Notes: generated by a model from the letters alone, not told the origin. DNA of 64,000 nt from Proteles cristata cristata (GCA_017311185.1 JAESUZ010005469.1:1056001-1120000), one strand, 5' to 3'. Counted from the first letter of the stretch, positions 43,895 through 55,350 are shown. Numbers and translations are program-made.

Positions 43895-45375
43895 TGCCTC
43901 AGCACAGTTTCCGGAAGAAAAAGAACGGCTCCCAAAAATTATGGCCATTCTCAGGAAGTTAAACGGATGTGGCATACGGTCATGGGTTTAAGGTTTTTAA
44001 ATGAACAAATATCGTTCTTTGAGGTTTCGAGTTTTCCCATCTCACTTGTGGAGAGCATGTTGTTTAAAAAAATACGAGCAGGCACAAAATAGCTGCTCTT
44101 CAAATCGGTGCTTCCTTCTCTAATCAGCCCGTGAACGTTTCAGGGAGCGTTCTATTTAACTTGGCTGGCCCCTGGTTTTGCCATGAGTAATATGTTGGGC
44201 TTCATTTCAAACTCCACACAGCCAAGACCACTGGATACTTGAGCTTCCCTAAGCTGAGTTGATACAGCTGCTTTGCCCCTGGTCACTGGTGAGCTGTCCC
44301 TGTGGATTCCAACAGGTCTTAACACCGACAGATGAAGGTGCAGGGGCCAACCCAGATGCCCAGGGGACAAAGGCTCCCATGGAGAAGGTGCCCAAGTGAG
44401 ACAAGACCCAAGGGACCCAAAGAGCACTACCAGCTAGTGAGAGAAGGCTATGACGGAGAGAGGATGGCCAGAGATGGGTCACAGAGGGTGGGGCAGGGCA
44501 CATCCCCATCGTGGTCCATCCTTGCTCCTATGGAGGGATCACCAGAGGTAAGAAGAAACCAATGGATATAAAATTGCCACCATGATAAAGCGAGCGAGCA
44601 GACATTCCCCATGCCAGGAGTTCGGAGACAAGTTAGAGCAAATGATGGATACTTGCTTTAAAGAGTATTGAGTGGGGCTTTCCTTTGAACACACTCTTCA
44701 TTTCACATGGAACTGAATAAGCTAAATTTAATTTAGACATTTTCCCCCCAGGAATGTAGGTCTGGCATTCCTACAATGTTTGCCCGTGGCCACTTGAGAA
44801 CACATCCTGTGAGGCAACAATGCTGATGGACAAAATAGAGCAGAGCGTTAGTTTTGAGGCCAGTCTAACCTCAGTGACAAGTGGGCTGGTAAACAGATTG
44901 AAGAAGCTAAGGACTATTTAGTGCTTTCTTTCCAGGCTAGCAAATGCCTCATTGTCTTCTGAGGTAGCAACACTCTTTCCTTAAAAGGCTTGGATTGATG
45001 ATCCGGGCCCCACAAAAGCCCCTTACCACGTCTGTAGGGAAACCCAAACATTCTAAAGGTGAAAGAAATAATGAAGATGTTCAAGAAGCAATATGATTAT
45101 GAGTATACATTGTCAGTGTTGAAATGATAATTACAATTAATCAGATTAGCCTTCATGGTCTCTCAACCTTATAACTTAACACTGGTAGATTCATCTTCCC
45201 CGTGTACTTTTGAAGAAAACCTTGCCTCAAACTACAGATTTCCACCTTTGATCTCTATCTCCTGAAGATAGGCGTGTGATGGGGAGTGAGGCTTGGGCAT
45301 TATAGGAAGACGACGGAGAGTTGCTATGCTCTGTAAGTTCCAGAACTTGAGAATCGACATGGCCCCTGAAAGAGG
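43895..45375. other. No recognisable gene
   Basis: Frames at 44152-44571 on both strands have no family features; no repeat recognised over about 1.5 kb. Confidence 0.45.
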
Positions 45376-45390
45376 CACTCAATGACTCTT

Positions 45391-45601
45391 TTTTTTTTTT
45401 AATGTTTTATTTATTTCTAGGAGAGAGAGACAGCGTGAGCAGGGGAGGGTCAGAGAGAGAGGGAGTCACAGACTGAAACAGGCTCCAGGCTCTGAGCTGG
45501 CAGTCAGCACAGAGCCCGACGTGGGGCTCGAACCCACGAACCGCGAGATCATGACCCAAGCGAAAGTCAGACGCTTAACCAACTAAGCCACCCAGGCGCC
45601 C
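45391..45601 (-). repeat. CAN SINE, younger 'TCCTAG' subfamily
   Basis: Full-length antisense copy with 'ttatttctaggagagagagacagcgtgagc', 'gactgaaacaggctcc' and an intact B-box complement (gggctcgaacccacg). Thirteen-base perfect target duplications (ctcaatgactctt) lie at 45378-45390 and 45602-45614. Confidence 0.96.
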
Positions 45602-45619
45602 CTCAATGACTCTTGAATA

Positions 45620-45905
45620 CTGACTGTCACAATCTACTTATGCCCCTGCATGCAACCCATGGTGACACATTCCCTGACCCCTCCTTGCTGTCTCAGTCAG
45701 GCTCCTCCTTTTAGTCTCTCTCATAAGCCTCTTTTGCCTCAAGCACTAATCATGGCTTCTAATTATTTCTTCATTTTTAGTTGATGTTTAGCTTCTCTAG
45801 TACTAGGAACTTTAATAGGAGAGGGATCTCCCTTTTTGTTCACCACCATATGACAGTGCTTGGCACATAGAGCCAGTAAATAATTGTCAAATGAGAGAAC
45901 AACTT
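45620..45905 (+). repeat. L2 LINE 3' end
   Basis: 'catgcaacccatggtgacacattccctgacccctcc', 'actaggaactttaataggagagggatctccc', 'catatgacagtgcttggcacatagagccagtaaataattgtc' follows the L2 3' end, diverged. Confidence 0.65.
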
Positions 45906-45984
45906 GGAAAGGCTTACCCACTAGATGAAGCTTTCTCTTTTTTCCCCTTTGACACTGAACATTCACAGTCTCCTTAAATACCAC

Positions 45985-46730
45985 AAAGGTCCACAGTGGC
46001 TTCCTACTTGCAACATCCAGGAGTGCTCTCAGTCCTTGCCACTTGGCTGCGCTAGGGAGCTCGTACTATCAACTCTCCCGGACTGAAAACCCTGCTTCCT
46101 GGCTTCCACAGCTCGATGTTCCCCTCTCTCCTGAGCTGCTGGCTCTTTTCTCTCTCACTTCCTAAAGGGAGCAGCTAGTCAGTAGCCCCTGGAGTCAGCC
46201 TGATCATCTCCTTGTGCTTCCTCTCTTGACAACTCATCCAGTTTGGGCTTCAGTCTACAGCTTTATGCTGGTGCCTCTGAAGTCTAATTTCTAAACCCTG
46301 AAATGCTCTTTCTCCTGAATTCTTGCTTTTCCTACTCTTTTTCTGGAAACATCTCCATCCTCCCAATCACCAGGCTGGAAAACTTGAAATCTTTGTGCAG
46401 CATTCCTCATGTTTACCAAATATTAAGGATAACAAAATATTGCAAATATCCGCTGTCTTCTCATTGTCTATGACTCGAGTCTGTCGTTAGTCTAACCTTC
46501 CCAGCTTTCAGGCTTCCCACTTTCTCTGACTCTCTGCTGTACTTTATCCAAATGATTATTTCCAAGTTTCCCTTTTACTAATAGTGACTTTTCGTCTTTG
46601 TACACTGCCCAAATTCTCCCTTTCCTTCAAGGGTTATTTCAAAGTCTTCCCACTTTATAAGTCTCACTTGGTCTTTCCAATCAATTATAATTTCTTCTCC
46701 TTGAAACTGCCACTCATGATATAGCTTTCA
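45985..46730 (-). repeat. Ancient interspersed repeat, antisense, diverged
   Basis: Pyrimidine-rich text ('caccaggctggaaaacttgaaatctttgtgcagcattcc', 'tatccgctgtcttctcattg') looks like the complement of the G/A-rich old repeat seen elsewhere. It is the weakest of the copies and the ends are uncertain. Confidence 0.3.
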
Positions 46731-47511
46731 GTTGACATTCTCTTAATTCTTTATTGTGTAATAGATTTCCATGTATTTGTCTATATCCTTTAGAGAAACA
46801 CTAATTAATAAATCCCTGGAAAGACCGAACTAGATAAAATAGATAAAAACAGAGTTTGCATAGATTACCAATACACACTATACAGACATCAAAAAATACT
46901 AAGAGGATGTGATGAATAATTTTATACTATTAATTTGAAAATGGAGGTGAAATGAACAAATTCCTAGAAGAATGCAAAATGACAGATATGAGAAGAAATC
47001 GATAATATTAATATTCACATATTTATTTAAAAAATAAAACCATAATTTAAAATTTCCCACAAAGAAATCTTAAAGCCCAGATGGTTCCAGAGGAAAATTC
47101 TTTCAAACATCTGAGGAAAAAATAATATAAATGTTCCACAAACTCTTCCAGGATATAGAAAAAAAGAGGAAACACTTTCCTTCTCATTTGAAGAGGCCAG
47201 CAAAACCTAATACTGAAACTCATCAAGGACATTATGGAAGAGGAACATAGATATAAAATTCCTAAGCAAAATGTTAGGAAAGAGATGTATTAAAACATCT
47301 CAGATATCGTGGCAAAACAAAGTTTATTCCAGAAATGCAAGGTAGTTTACCACTTAAAAATTAATTAATACAGTTCATCACAGTTACAGAACAAAGAAGA
47401 AAAACACTATGACCATCTCAATAGGTGAAGAAAAAGTATTTGATACAAGTTAGCACTTGTTCATGATTAAAAAGATCACTCTCATCAAATTAGAATAGAA
47501 GGGAACTTCTT

Positions 47512-47733
47512 TAAAAAAATTTTTTTAAACATTTATTCATTTTTGAGAGACAGCGAGAGACAGAGTGTGAATGGGGGAGGAGCAGAGAGAGAGGGAGACA
47601 CAGAATCCAAAGCAGGCTCCAGGCTCTGAGCTGCCAGCACAGAGCATGATGTGAGGCTCCGAACTCACTGACCATGAGATCATGATCTGAGCTGAAGTCA
47701 GACGCTTAACTGACTGAGCCACCCAGATGCCCC
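47512..47733 (-). repeat. CAN SINE, older subfamily, in the L1
   Basis: Full-length antisense copy. Fifteen-base perfect target duplications (agaagggaacttctt) at 47497-47511 and 47734-47748. The B-box complement is damaged (gaggctccgaactcac). Confidence 0.95.
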
Positions 47734-47914
47734 AGAAGGGAACTTCTTAATGTGTAAAGGGTATGTCTAATAAACTTGTGCTTAATCAGCTTCTCTCTGA
47801 GATCCGGAAGAAGACAAGGACGTTTACTCTCACCATTTCTATACAACATTGTATTGAAGATTCTAGCTAGAGTAATCAGATAAGAGAAAGAAATTTTAAA
47901 ATATAAGGACTAGG

Positions 47915-48128
47915 GACGCCTGGGTGGTTCAGTCAGTTTAGCATCCGACTTCGGCTGAGGTCATGATCTCATGGTTCGTGGGTTTGAGTACCGCGTCAGG
48001 CTCTGTGCTGACAGCTAACTCAGAGCCTGGAGCCTGCTTCAGATTCTGTGACTCCCTGTCTCTCTGATCCTCCCCTGCTCATGCTCTCTCTCTCTCTCTT
48101 TCTCAAAAATAAACATTAAAAAAAAATG
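47915..48128 (+). repeat. CAN SINE, older subfamily, in the L1
   Basis: Full-length plus copy. Eleven-base target duplications (taaggactagg) at 47904-47914 and 48129-48139. B box ggttcgtgggtttgagtacc is degraded. Confidence 0.95.
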
Positions 48129-48337
48129 TAAGGACTAGGAAACATATAAACCTGATATTGTTTGTGGACATGATTCTATACATAGACTCTAGAGGTGAAT
48201 TATTAGAATGAATAATTACATTTAGCTAGACTAATGAATATAAGGTTGACAGAAAAAATAAATTACATTTTTGTATACTTATGATAAGTATTAGAAAAGA
48301 ATATTTTAAATCTGATACATTTTACAATAGCATTTTA

Positions 48338-48574
48338 TTTTATTTTTTTAAAATATTTTTATTTATTTCTAGGAGACAGAGGGAGAGAGAGAGAGAGAGA
48401 GAGAGCATGAGCAGGGGAGGGTCAGAGAGAGAGGGAGTCACAGACTGAAACAGGCTCCAAGCTCTGAGCTGGCAGTCAGCACAGAGCCCGATGCGGGGCT
48501 CGAACCCACGAACCGCAAGATCATGACCTAAGCGAAAGTCGGACGCTTAACCGACTAAGCCACCCAGGTGCCCC
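48338..48574 (-). repeat. CAN SINE, younger 'TCCTAG' subfamily, in the L1
   Basis: Full-length antisense copy with ctaggagacagaggg and a (GA)n expansion in the body. Fifteen-base perfect target duplications (tacaatagcatttta) at 48323-48337 and 48575-48589. The B-box complement gggctcgaacccacg is intact. Confidence 0.96.
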
Positions 48575-48809
48575 TACAATAGCATTTTAAAAATCAACTA
48601 CCTTTTAGGGAATAAATGTAGCAAAATATGCACCTGACTAATGGGTAAAAATTGCAAAACATTACAGAGAATAGGATTGGAAGATTTAAATAAATGAAGG
48701 GATAGATCACGTAAACTGGATTTGAAGACAGTCTTGTGAAACTGTTAATGCTCTCTAAAGTGGCCTACTGCTTTAGTGCAATCAGTCAAAATTCCTGCAA
48801 GTTTTTCCT

Positions 48810-48882
48810 TTCCTTCTCTTTCTTCTTTCTTTTCTCTCTCCCTCCCTGCCTCCCCTCCATCCCCCCTTCCTTCCTCCCATTG
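48810..48882. repeat. Polypyrimidine tract in the L1
   Basis: Long C/T-only text (ctttccttctctttcttctt and similar, then cctccctgcctcccctcc). It is not typical L1 sequence at this point, so it is a local expansion or insertion. Confidence 0.85.
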
Positions 48883-49305
48883 TTTTTCTTGTGAAAATTA
48901 ATAAACTAATTCTAAAATTTACACAGAAATGCAAATGTTAAGAAAGAGTTAAGACAAAATTAAAGAAGCAGCTGGAAGGGCTTGCTCTACTAGATATCAA
49001 AAATTAAAAAGCAACAGTAAATAATACTATATAAAATTGGTGTAAATAGAGATAAATAGGCTCCTAGGACAGAGCTGAGAATCCAAAAACAGAGCTGCAT
49101 ATGTCACGTGATTAACAGCAAAGGCATGATTGTAATGCAGTGTGCGAAGAATGGTCTTTTAAATAAATAATTGGGTTAATCATATTTCCAGAGGGGGGGA
49201 AATTACTTTTAGCCCAATCTCACACCATATACAAAATTCAATTATGGATGGATCATAGATTTGAATGTAGAGGTTAAACAATAACGTCTCCATAATGTAA
49301 CGCAG

Positions 49306-49500
49306 GAGGGGACGCCCGGGAGGCTCAGTAGGTTTAGCATCGACTTCGGCTCAGATCATGGTCTTGCAGTTAGTGGGTTAGAACCTCACATCAGGCTCTG
49401 TGCTGATGGCTCAGAGCCTGCAGCCTGCTTCAGATTCTGTGTCTCCTTCTCTCTCTGCCCCTCCACCCTCTCAAAAATAAATAAGCACTAAAACAAATTT
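49306..49500 (+). repeat. CAN SINE, older, diverged, in the L1
   Basis: Head gggacgcccgggaggctcag with altered A box, B box agtgggttagaacctc, tail caaaaataaataagcac. Diverged flanking duplications are likely (ataatgtaacgca / ataacataacaca). Confidence 0.88.
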
Positions 49501-49873
49501 ATAACATAACACATGAGAATATCTCATCAATGTGTTTCAGGTGACCTAAAATTCATTAGCCATAAACAGAAGGTTAACAAATTAGTCTTATGAAAATTAA
49601 GAACTTTTTCTTACGGAAACAAGAAAAGAAAATATAACAGTACCATTATGAAAGTGAAAGGCAAGCTGTAGAATGGGAGAAGAGATTTCCAAAAATACAA
49701 TGAAGGATTTGTATCCAGAATATTTAAAGATTTCTTATACTAAAACAACAAAAACATATAATACATTAAATATGGAAGTAATTGAAAAGTCACTTCACAA
49801 AAAAGATATCTAAACTGGTAACAAATTTATGAAAAGATGCAACATTAGACATGTAATATTAAAATCACATTTC

Positions 49874-50101
49874 TTTTTTTTTTTTTAATATTTTTATTTA
49901 TTTCTAGGAGAGAGAGAGAGAGAGAGACAGTGTGAGCAGGGGAGGGTCAGAGAGAGAGAGGGAGTCACATACTGAAACAGGCTCCAGGCTTTGAGCTGGC
50001 AGTCAGCACAGAGCCCGACGCGGGGCTCGAACCCACGAACCGTGAGATCATGACCCAAGCGAAAGTCGGACGCTTAACCGACTAAGCCACCCAGGCGCCC
50101 C
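49874..50101 (-). repeat. CAN SINE, younger 'TCCTAG' subfamily, in the L1
   Basis: Full-length antisense copy; 'ttatttctaggagagagagagag', 'catactgaaacaggctcc', intact B-box complement. Fourteen-base perfect target duplications (taaaatcacatttc) at 49860-49873 and 50102-50115. Confidence 0.96.
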
Positions 50102-50819
50102 TAAAATCACATTTCAATTATAATCACATATCCACTAAATGTGTAAAAATTCAAGTAAATTGACAATGCTGAGTGTTGGTGTAGAAATGAAGCAACGGGA
50201 ACTCACAAATAGTGTTAGGACTGTAATCTGGCAGATTACATGCTCAGATAAATGCTCAGAGGGACCATTTATACAGCATCTACTGAAGCTAAACATATGC
50301 ATTCTCCTAGATATACCCCCACAGAAGTGTACAGATAAGGGTCCCCAAAGACATGCACAAGAATGTTCAGAGCGGTGCTAGTTTCTACTAGCCAAAGGCT
50401 GGAAACAATCGACACTAGAATGGTATACATTGTGGTGTATTCATACAATGGGAAATCATATACCAATGAGAATGAACGAACTACCACTACATGCAACAAC
50501 ACAAACAGAAATTATAAACATAATGTTCAATGAAAGAAGAAACAAAAAAGGCATTTTTTTTTGACGTGTGACTCTATGTGACCTTCAAACACAACCGTAC
50601 ATACATAGCTAATCTCTGCTGATGGATGTCCGAGAAGAAGTCATACTTAGAGAGTGAGTATAAAGATGGTAGTAGCTTTGGGGTCATGGCAACATTCCAA
50701 GGCCAGATCTGAACGGTGGTCACGTGGGCACATTCGCTCTGAAAATGCATCAAACTGCACACTAATGATGGATATATAAGTTATACTTGAAGTTACAAAG
50801 CTTCCCAAAACAACAATGG

Positions 50820-52230
50820 CAAAAACCTTGGACCCAAGGGCCTGTGTAAATTCATTTGATTCCTAGAATTTTCCTTTCTGTGGGTTGCTTTATGTCTTTG
50901 TAGTTCCGGTGCTCTCGCCGTCCACACTTTCCATTGTTTCTGTCTGTTGATACAGTTCTATCACTTTCCTCTATTCTGCCCTTTGCTTTCAATCTGAATT
51001 TGATATATTGATCTTGGTCTTTCATTTGGGTGGTTTGCCCCGCAGCTAATTTCTCATCCTCAGCTTCTGTCTGTATTTTACTAATAATGCCCTATATTGA
51101 GTTAGTTCCATTTCCTTCTATAAATTTTGTTGCCTTGGTTTAAATGTATCGTTTAAATTTTCATTTCTTCCTTATTTAATTTTTTCCTGTTTTTGCCTAA
51201 ATGATCTCTGTGCTCTTATTTATAATTTTAAAATTACCATCGGATCATCAGCTTGGCTTCCGCCTTCCTCCTCAAACCAACTTTCACCTCTACTTTTCTG
51301 TCCAATGGAGTGGTCAGGGTGGGGGGTGGGGATGGAGTGCGGGTGGGGGGGAGGGAGGCTCTTTCTCATTCTTTCCCTTCCAGCTTCAGCAGTAGAGCCA
51401 GATGATCTGACATGCAATAGGAGACGGGGAAAAAAAGAAGGCTCAGACATGATAACTAAAACAAGTGCTTCCCAGTTGCCCAAAGTGGTTTAACAGATTA
51501 CTTTCCTTACAGATTTAGCTAAGAAGCCATCCGACTTGAGTCCACTGTGGAACTACTGGCCTCGCTTTCATTTTTTTCTTTTTCAGGATAAATCCTCTAG
51601 TCCTCAATTGGAGACACTGAAAAAACGGTGGTGGGCGGGGGGGGTTCTGTTTTTTTAACCCATATGAAGGTTTTGGAATTTTTCAAACACTGGAATAAAT
51701 TTTTAATTTGGACTTTGATAACCACATAAGCCCAGCTCATGTTCTCTTGGGTCTCCTTCCCAAAGACCAGACTTCAAACACACTGCTCGCTGCCTTAGCA
51801 GAGGCAGCAGGAAAGCACCACACCGGCTACAGTGGCCACAGTCAGCAGAAACCCCGCACATTCGGTCTGTCTGGGCCGGACCCCTGTTTGCCACCTCTCC
51901 CTGGAAACTAACACATCCTCTGCTGCAGACTTGAAGCAAAGTCCGTCAGTGGAGAATGAATGAGCAGGTCGTCTACCAGAGCAGGAAATGCTGCGACATG
52001 CACCTTGGGGACCCTGCCTGGAGCATTCTTAATAACACAGCGTTCACATCTTGAAGGGAAACTGGCAAATAAATGTGATTTCATTTGGCTTTCTTATTTG
52101 CTTCTTATTCTTTCACTTTACCTTGTAGAGTTTGGATTGTGGGAGAAATAGATGTGTTTCTTACAGATTAGACCCCAGAGAAGCTTTGTTTTAACTCTTA
52201 GTTTAACTTTTTGAAAATTGACAAAACAGA
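50820..52230. other. No recognisable gene; G-rich tract inside
   Basis: AT-rich and T-rich on the plus strand to about 51240. A G-rich tract (51316-51358) with several runs of at least three G follows. The frames at 51201-51493 and 51703-51939 have no family features. Confidence 0.45.
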
Positions 52231-52235
52231 AAACG

Positions 52236-52262
52236 GGAAGAAGAAGAAGAAGAAGAAGAAGA
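52236..52262. repeat. (AAG)n microsatellite
   Basis: About nine AAG units. Confidence 0.9.
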
Positions 52263-52379
52263 AAAAACCTGATATTCTCTGACAACTGTAAAAGAAACTC
52301 ATTTCCTCTTGGAGACCTAGATCAGAGATGAGAAGCAATTGAAACTTAATACCCAGAGTCCCCTGGAAAAGTGGCCACC

Positions 52380-52700
52380 CTGGGGCCGTTACCCTCATTT
52401 CCTGTTAATTGTCACCTGAAATAACCAGTTGTGGAAATGGCATGGGGGCCCCAAGCAAAGGGATGTAGTTTGGGGAGCAACGAGCTCATTCATGTCCCAT
52501 CACAAAATACGAATGATTTAACAGCAGTGCTGACAGGGTTCTCCGAATAAATCATTTCCATTCCCACCACTGCCAATCACTTACTGTGATTGCCTTGAGA
52601 CAGCTTTGGGGAGCTGGCTATTGGTCACTCAGCCTCTGAGACAATTCCCCCTAGTTACCTCTAAGGATAAATTGCAGTTTTGACCTAATTTACTGCTCTT
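52380..52700. promoter_or_regulatory. Possible conserved non-coding element
   Basis: Repeat-free text with 'cctgttaattgtcacctgaaataac', 'tccgaataaatcatttcc' and 'gccaatcacttactgtgattgcc', rich in homeodomain-like and CCAAT-like words. No frame of note. Conservation cannot be tested here, so this is a guess from composition. Confidence 0.25.
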
Positions 52701-53484
52701 CCCTACGGCCAAGGGGCAAGTACTCTCTGTATTTGGGGAAGTCTGGAAGCTGAAGGTGACCAGGATAATTATGAAGTCTTTCCAGGAACACCTCCCACCA
52801 CTCAGCATTGGTGGCTCCTGAAAGCCTGAGGGCCGATTTGTGGAGCGGGTGTTGGACCAGCCTGATTTTTCTACCAAATCAAGTGCCTGGCCAGACCCAA
52901 CTGTGCCCTTTTGGAGATTTGCCTCACCTCGTCCCCATCTTTCTGACATCCCACTTCAATGAGCAAAGTTTGGAACCCCTATTTTACTTTCTTGGAGAGA
53001 CCAGTCCAGACGTACCACTCCCTGTGTGGTGAGTTTCTCATTTGAGTAAGTCGTATTGTCCTCTTGACCTCCTCAGTACTTTGGCCCCATCTGTGTATCC
53101 GTTTGTCTGTCTGCTGTGGGCCAAGAACACCAGGGAAGAGGGATCTGGGGCATTGCACCTTTGTACCCCAATAGCTGCCAGACCATGCATGGGATGACTA
53201 CCTGAGGAAGCAAGGGAGGGGAATGGACTATGGGAAGACATCTTCACTTAGTGATCCAGTTCTCTGGATCTGGTTGCAAACCAATAAAATGCACAGAAAG
53301 AGAACTTCTAAGGAAGTCTCCTGGAAAGTCTTTATTCTGAGACTGAACCTTTGATATGAAAGATACCACAATATCGGACCATCAGGATGACTGGGAAGTG
53401 TCCCCCAAGACCTACCAATACTGTATCTTTTCTATATCTTGATAACATTTCTGTATCTTTTTAAAAATATTTTTTCTGTTATCT

Positions 53485-53691
53485 TTTTTAACATTTATTC
53501 ATTTTTGAGAGAGAGAGATAGAGTGCAATTCTGGGAGAGGAAGAGAGGGAGGGAGACACAGAATTCAAAGCAGGCTCCAGGCTCTGAGATGTCAGCAAAA
53601 TCCCCAATGCGGGGGGTTGAACCCACGAGTGGTGAGATCATGACCTGAGCTGAAGTCAGACGCTTAACCAACTGAGCCACCCAGGTGCCCC
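53485..53691 (-). repeat. CAN SINE, older subfamily
   Basis: Antisense copy from 'ttaacatttattcatttttgagagag' to 'ccaactgagccacccaggtgcccc'. The B-box complement is degraded (ggggggttgaacccacg). No clear target duplication is visible. Confidence 0.92.
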
Positions 53692-53699
53692 TTTGCACC

Positions 53700-54060
53700 A
53701 CTTCTTAAATGAAATAGCTAACTAAGCAGGCCCAGAGGATGCCCTTCTGGAGCACAAGATGGCCGCCTGGCTTCACAAAGGGGACCAGATGGGGATAGAA
53801 AAAGAAGAGCGTTCCTCCCTCCTCATCCAGCTGAAGTGGACAAACTCACACTGACGTGTGCGCGTTCGTTGTTGGGTGAGGGGAAGAACAGAAACAAGTA
53901 AGGGGGATGGAGACGGTGATAAAAAGAGGCATGGGCCACAGCACGGTGGCGGGAGTGTGAGAAAGATCTGGGTTTGCACGCAGAGGCTGTGCCCCCCTTC
54001 CCTTCTATAGCGGTGTCTGCCTGATCTGGAGTTGGTGGGGCCTGCGGGGAAGGAATCTTT
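53700..54060. other. No recognisable gene
   Basis: The 169-codon minus frame (53823-54332) crosses this region, but it has low-complexity Ser/Pro/Phe composition and no family features. I treat it as chance. Confidence 0.4.
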
Positions 54061-55350
54061 GGACGTGGGCCTGAGGTTTTGGGTTCACTCATAGTGGGCG
54101 ACAAAAACGAGATGGTTATTTGTTTTATGGTAATGACCTCCACGAGGCTCCAAACTGCAGGGCTGCGGTCCGCCGGCCACACGGCAGGCCTTCCTCTGGG
54201 TGCGAGAGGATTTCCTTGGTTTGGTGGGATCCATTTGTTTTTTAAACGAGGCTGTTTATTTTCTCTTCTTTTAATGTTATGATTTTTTTCAGGCTCACAA
54301 GGAGGATACATAATGTACAGCCGAATCTGCAAGCTCCTATTTTGTCAGCTGCTTGTGTTGATTAAAACTTCAATAAAGATCCTGTGATAAAACAGAGCTA
54401 TGTTCAAAGGATCTCGTTATGTTTTTAAAAGGCTGAGCTTGGCAGAAAAGATGTAGGGTATAGGTTTGCTACCTTGATCTTCTTCCCCTTTTCCAGGTTA
54501 GAAAGGGAGCAGCTCGAGGAGAAATGCACAGCGGTTTCTGGTATGTGGGAGAGTTCGAGTGTGTTTCACCAAAGCCCCCGGATGAGCAAGGTCCACCTTA
54601 AATGACATGAAAATTATTTATCAAACTGGTGTTAAACGTGTGACCCAGTTGCCCTCTGCCCCCGTAGGTCTAACTGACAGCCTCTTTCTGCAAGAGGTCT
54701 CAGCCTCGTGCCCAGGGAGTGGAAGAGAAGCCACGGACAAAAGTGAGGTCACAGAATCCAGGAACTCCACACCCAGTGATTCACCCCATTCGCCCAGGAT
54801 GATCGATTCCAGCAAGATTCCGCAGAACTGCCAGGAATGCATTGCTTTAAAGACCAGGGATCACTCAAGGATCCCGAGGGAAAGTGTCAGTGGTGCCCAC
54901 CTGCTCTCCACCCCACCCACCGCTTCCCTCCAGACAGCTCATTCCTGGCAGCCACCGGAATCTCTCAACTCTTACCCTGAAAGAGGCCAAGAAATGGCTG
55001 TGTGTGAAAATCAGGCTAGCCAAAGTCGCTGACTTTATGCAAAGCAGGCAAGTGCAGTCAAAACACTTACAGCAATCAATTCGAGTTGTTGGGTAAAGTT
55101 TTTTCCATGTCCCATACATTATTGAACAGTTAATTTCGTCTTTGTGCCTGCAAGACATTCCAGCTCTCAGATGACAGCTTTATCCATTAAGGAGCGCGCA
55201 GTGACAGCCGTACAGTGAGAGCTTTGCCAGCCCTGCCTGCCGGGAGGCGAGCCTGCATCACCACCGAGAAATCCTGGGACACATCAACATCTTAATCAAT
55301 ATGCGAGAGTCAATTACCGGGGAAGCGAGGGCTTAAGCAGGAGCTGATGA
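54060..55350. promoter_or_regulatory. Repeat-free block with enhancer-like look
   Basis: About 1.3 kb without any recognised repeat. It holds many short words of developmental factor type: 'gatgacagctttatccattaag' (TGACAG, ATTA), 'catcttaatcaatatgcgagagtcaattacc' (TAATCAAT, CAATTA), 'gttcaaaggatc' (TCF-like). The 141-codon plus frame at 54607-55032 has no family features. Composition and word content suggest one or more conserved non-coding elements; this is inference. Confidence 0.3.
54293..54387 (+). other. Exon-like segment with poly(A) signal, speculative
   Basis: A strong 3' splice-site-like sequence (ttaatgttatgatttttttcag, ending 54292) is followed by 20 bases, then a 24-codon frame (ATG at 54313, TGA at 54385-54387; begins MYSRICKLLFCQLLVLIKTS). 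It overlaps AATAAA at 54372-54377, and T/G-rich text follows. It could be the last exon of a non-coding RNA or a chance arrangement. The coding frame alone is too short to support a protein. Confidence 0.15.

Larger units (their letters stand above)
46800..50815 (+). mobile_element. Old L1 LINE (ORF2 RT part to 3' end), five SINE insertions
   Basis: The RT-region text ('caataggtgaagaaaaagtatttgatac', 'ctaccatttctatacaacattgtattgaagattctagctagagtaatcagataagagaaagaaa') is followed by the ORF2 C-terminal part ('gcagctggaagggcttgctctactagatatcaa', 'caatctcacaccatatacaaaattcaattatggatgg') and the 3'-end text ('gttggtgtagaaatgaagcaacgggaactcac', 'aagacatgcacaagaatgttcagagc', 'tgtggtgtattcatacaatgggaaatc', 'tgaaaatgcatcaaactgcacac'). 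Stops and indels are frequent, so it is inactive. Five SINEs (47512, 47915, 48338, 49306, 49874) split it. A polypyrimidine tract at about 48810-48882 is an additional insertion or expansion. Confidence 0.88.

Noticed and set aside
53823..54332. 169-codon minus-strand frame
   Set aside because: Low-complexity Ser/Pro/Phe content, no family features, and its upstream part crosses the exon-like segment on the other strand.
54607..55032. 141-codon plus-strand frame
   Set aside because: It starts in non-coding-looking DNA, its Ser/Pro/Thr-rich composition has no family features, and no splice or promoter context supports it.
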